Assembly (NCBI GenBank): GCA_046483285.1
Contig: JAWODN010000081.1
Coordinates: forward strand, 1 to 7,244
Direction of reading: 5' to 3'
DNA from: CAYRTV01 sp046483285
Lineage (GTDB): Bacteria; Acidobacteriota; Aminicenantia; Aminicenantales; Aminicenantaceae
DNA: 7,244 nt
Shown here piece by piece: positions 5,503 to 7,244 of this stretch (positions are counted from its first letter, which is position 1; every line of letters begins with the position of its first letter). The translations under genes were made by a program, and so were the position numbers. The notes below the pieces were generated by a model. It was not told where the DNA came from, did no database searches, and was given only the letters and a program-made list of their open reading frames with translations.

Positions 5503-6846
5503 ATGTCACAAACCGGAAACAATTTAAATTTAAAAAAAATATTCATTTTCTGGGCGCCTCTGGCCGCAACCTGGATGATGATGGCTGCAGAGGGACCTTT
5601 TCTGGCCGCTATCATCGCAAGGCTGGAAAACCCGAAAATCAACTTGGCGGCATACGGAGTGGCCTTTGCCCTCGCTATTTTAGTGGAATCCCCTATCATC
5701 ATGATGCTGAGCGCGTCCACCGCGCTGGTTAAAAACAAAAATTCCTATATAAAGCTCAGAAATTTCACCTTTTGGCTAAACGGAGCCGTCACCCTGGCCA
5801 TGATCCTTGTTCTCATCCCGCCGGTCTTTGACTATATCACCATATCGATAATGGCATTGAACTCTGATTTGGCTGAATTGACTCACCGCACCTGCCTCTT
5901 TTTTATCCCCTGGCCGGCGGCCATCGGATACCGCCGGTTCTATCAGGGGATTCTGGTCCGCAGCAATTTGACCCGGAAAGTCGCCTACGGCACCGTCATC
6001 CGGCTCAGCACCATGGGGGCATCGGCCTTGGGATGTTATTTTTTTTTCACTCTGCCGGGAGCCATGGTGGGAGCATTGGCCCTTTCGGCGGGAGTGACCG
6101 CGGAAGCGGTGGCCAGCCGCTTCATGGCGCATTCTTCCACCCGGAGAATAATGAATTCTTCCTTCCAGACCGGCAGAGAACTGGATTACCGGCACATCGC
6201 CCGTTTTTATTATCCTTTGGCCTTGACGTCAATCTTAAGTCTCGGCATCCATCCCCTGGTCACCTTTTTTATGGGACAAAGCCGGATGTCCCTGGAATCC
6301 TTGGCGGTTCTGCCGGTTATCAATTCGCTGGTTTTTGTTTTCCGGAGCCTGGGGCTTTCTTTCCAGGAAGTGAGCATCGCGCTGCTGGGGGAAAACAACC
6401 AGGGATATCCCTGCCTGAAAAAGTTCGCTGTGATTCTCGGAATCACCGCCAGCGGAGGGTTGGCCTTGATCGGCTTTTCGCCTTTGGCTATGGTTTGGTT
6501 CCATGATATTTCAGGATTGTCCCTGGAGCTGACCCATTTCTCCCTTCACCCCATCCGGATTCTCAGCCTTGTTCCCGCTCTGTCCGTGCTGCTGTCTTTT
6601 CAAAGATCGATTCTGGTCAACCAGGAAACCACAAAACCGGTGACCGTAGCGACCGTTATCGAAATCCTTTCCATATTTTCACTTCTCACGGTTTTTATTC
6701 GGGGATTTTACTTGATCGGAGTTATCGCCGCGGCTTTTTCCATGACTGCCGGACGTCTTTTCGCCAATGTCTATTTACTGTTTCCTTGTTCCCGCACCCT
6801 GCGGCGGAGCGCAGCTCCGGAAACAGCCTGTTCTTCTAAAGGATAA
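5503..6846 (+). CDS. MOP/MATE-superfamily membrane transporter, ANKH-like
   Basis: A 447-residue, very hydrophobic protein that I read as about 12 membrane spans, as in the MOP flippase/MATE superfamily. From memory, the second half resembles animal ANKH (progressive ankylosis protein): YYPLALTSIL...IHPLVTFF (236-256) against [21 protein letters not shown], and LHPIRILSLVPALSVL (348-363) against VVPLRIFSFFPVPVTV. The N-terminal EGPFLAAIIARLENP (30-44) followed by AAYGVAFAL (49-57) also fits ANKH, which has ASYGLAYSL. Acidic Glu30 and Glu63 lie within hydrophobic segments and may be functional. ANKH exports small anions (ATP, pyrophosphate precursor, citrate); that does not prove the substrate here. 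The gene follows fetB by 33 nt and probably belongs to the same transcript. The ATG at 5503 has no recognisable Shine-Dalgarno. Alternatives are a generic multidrug MATE protein or a lipid-linked sugar flippase. Confidence 0.68.
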   Translation: MSQTGNNLNLKKIFIFWAPLAATWMMMAAEGPFLAAIIARLENPKINLAAYGVAFALAILVESPIIMMLSASTALVKNKNSYIKLRNFTFWLNGAVTLAMILVLIPPVFDYITISIMALNSDLAELTHRTCLFFIPWPAAIGYRRFYQGILVRSNLTRKVAYGTVIRLSTMGASALGCYFFFTLPGAMVGALALSAGVTAEAVASRFMAHSSTRRIMNSSFQTGRELDYRHIARFYYPLALTSILSLGIHPLVTFFMGQSRMSLESLAVLPVINSLVFVFRSLGLSFQEVSIALLGENNQGYPCLKKFAVILGITASGGLALIGFSPLAMVWFHDISGLSLELTHFSLHPIRILSLVPALSVLLSFQRSILVNQETTKPVTVATVIEILSIFSLLTVFIRGFYLIGVIAAAFSMTAGRLFANVYLLFPCSRTLRRSAAPETACSSKG

Positions 6847-6852
6847 CGGTGT

Positions 6853-6904
6853 CATCGCCATTTTTTTTGAATTCATCATGAGCCAAGCTCATCAAAAAGC
6901 GATG
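6853..6904 (+). other. Structured intergenic element, copy B (behind the ANKH-like gene)
   Basis: It starts 6 nt after the stop codon. Pairings are catcgc/gcgatg (6853-6858 with 6899-6904), tttttga/tcaaaaa (6864-6870 with 6892-6898) and inner hairpin atgagc/gctcat (6878-6883 with 6887-6892, loop caa). The last pair shares base 6892 between two helices, so one end must open. The left half is nearly the sequence at 2091-2119. Function unknown. Confidence 0.55.
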
Positions 6905-6923
6905 AAAATGGGGAGAAGGGTCC

Positions 6924-6983
6924 CGGCACGGCTTCCTCCCCCGCCCTCGCTGCCTGCGGGCGGGGCCCCCTCCAGCCGTGCCG
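6924..6983. repeat. Strong GC-rich nested hairpin
   Basis: A perfect 10-bp outer stem cggcacggct/agccgtgccg (6924-6933 with 6974-6983) encloses a perfect 8-bp inner stem ccccgccc/gggcgggg (6939-6946 with 6958-6965) with an 11-nt loop. No T-run follows directly (cgactggcgcggatttt), so it is not a textbook intrinsic terminator, though it could still stop or protect the transcript of the operon before it. Confidence 0.75.
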
Positions 6984-7107
6984 CGACTGGCGCGGATTTT
7001 GAATAGGAATTCCACTTGAGCTATGATTTATTAACGGAATGAGGTTGTTACAGCTTTATGGAATTCAGGTGTGGCTGAAGCGACCTTGAAGATTTAGCCT
7101 TCTGAGG

Positions 7108-7195
7108 GCTGTGTTTGAGGGAACCCGGCGAAGCCGGGCTGCGAGCATGTTTGACCCACGGACGGGGGGAGTTGCGCAGCAGCCGAAAACACAGC
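7108..7195. repeat. Inverted repeat with internal triloop hairpin, in a gene-free tail
   Basis: gctgtgttt (7108-7116) is the reverse complement of aaacacagc (7187-7195). Between them lies the perfect hairpin cccggc-gaa-gccggg (7124-7138). The 14-mer gagggaacccggcg (7117-7130) recurs at 2856-2869 just before hom, suggesting a dispersed repeat. The rest of 6984-7244 holds no gene I can support. Confidence 0.5.
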
Positions 7196-7244
7196 GCGAA
7201 GAATGGCGTTAAAAATCTGAAGGGAGCACAAGCCATACCTGAAT

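Noticed and set aside
6767..7006. 79-codon plus-strand frame overlapping the end of the ANKH-like gene.
   Set aside because: It is out of frame with that gene and then reads through the structured element and the GC hairpin; no domain is seen.
7048..7236. 62-codon minus-strand frame in the right tail.
   Set aside because: No recognisable domain, no ribosome binding site, and it overlaps an inverted repeat and hairpin; most likely a chance frame.

Overview
The window looks like part of a Gram-negative bacterial chromosome, probably a Desulfobacterota-type or similar environmental genome. This lineage guess rests on the gene mix (AGCS symporter, short homoserine dehydrogenase, FetAB) and on the GTCATTNCGAGG-type intergenic palindromic repeats, and it is weak. 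The main genes have a roughly balanced GC content. The first ~280 bases are clearly richer (about 63% G+C by hand count) and may have a different origin.

Layout. (1) 1-284, minus strand: the last 27 codons of a histidinol-phosphate aminotransferase (hisC) overlap by ATGA with the start of a lipoprotein gene that runs off the window. hisC is cut off exactly where a palindromic repeat begins. (2) 284-685: repeat fragment with a 49-bp tandem duplication, then an AT-rich leader with a 15-bp perfect inverted repeat and a weak promoter. (3) 686-2080, plus strand: complete AGCS-family sodium/alanine symporter. (4) 2081-2881: a short structured element right behind the symporter stop, then three tandem ~208-bp units of the hairpin-module repeat. 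(5) 2882-6846, plus strand, very compact: short homoserine dehydrogenase, tRNA-Ser(GGA), FetA-type ABC ATPase, FetB-type permease, and a multi-span MOP/MATE-superfamily protein resembling ANKH. (6) 6847-7244: no convincing gene. It holds a second copy of the structured element, a very strong GC-rich nested hairpin and a hairpin-bearing segment sharing a 14-mer with the hom leader.

How the genes may work together. From hom to the ANKH-like gene everything is on one strand with gaps of 21, 9, -29 and 33 nt, so read-through transcription across the tRNA is plausible. FetA and FetB should form one ABC exporter; the E. coli homologue exports iron. The ANKH-like transporter directly behind may share its regulation. 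The symporter (amino-acid uptake) and hom (threonine/methionine branch) both concern amino acids but are separated by the repeat array.

Most noteworthy: the structured element repeated behind two unrelated genes with its pairing kept while its sequence changed; the modular, orientation-symmetric repeat family with an apparently inverted centre at the hisC junction; and a protein gene that begins 9 nt after the CCA end of a tRNA without a Shine-Dalgarno sequence.
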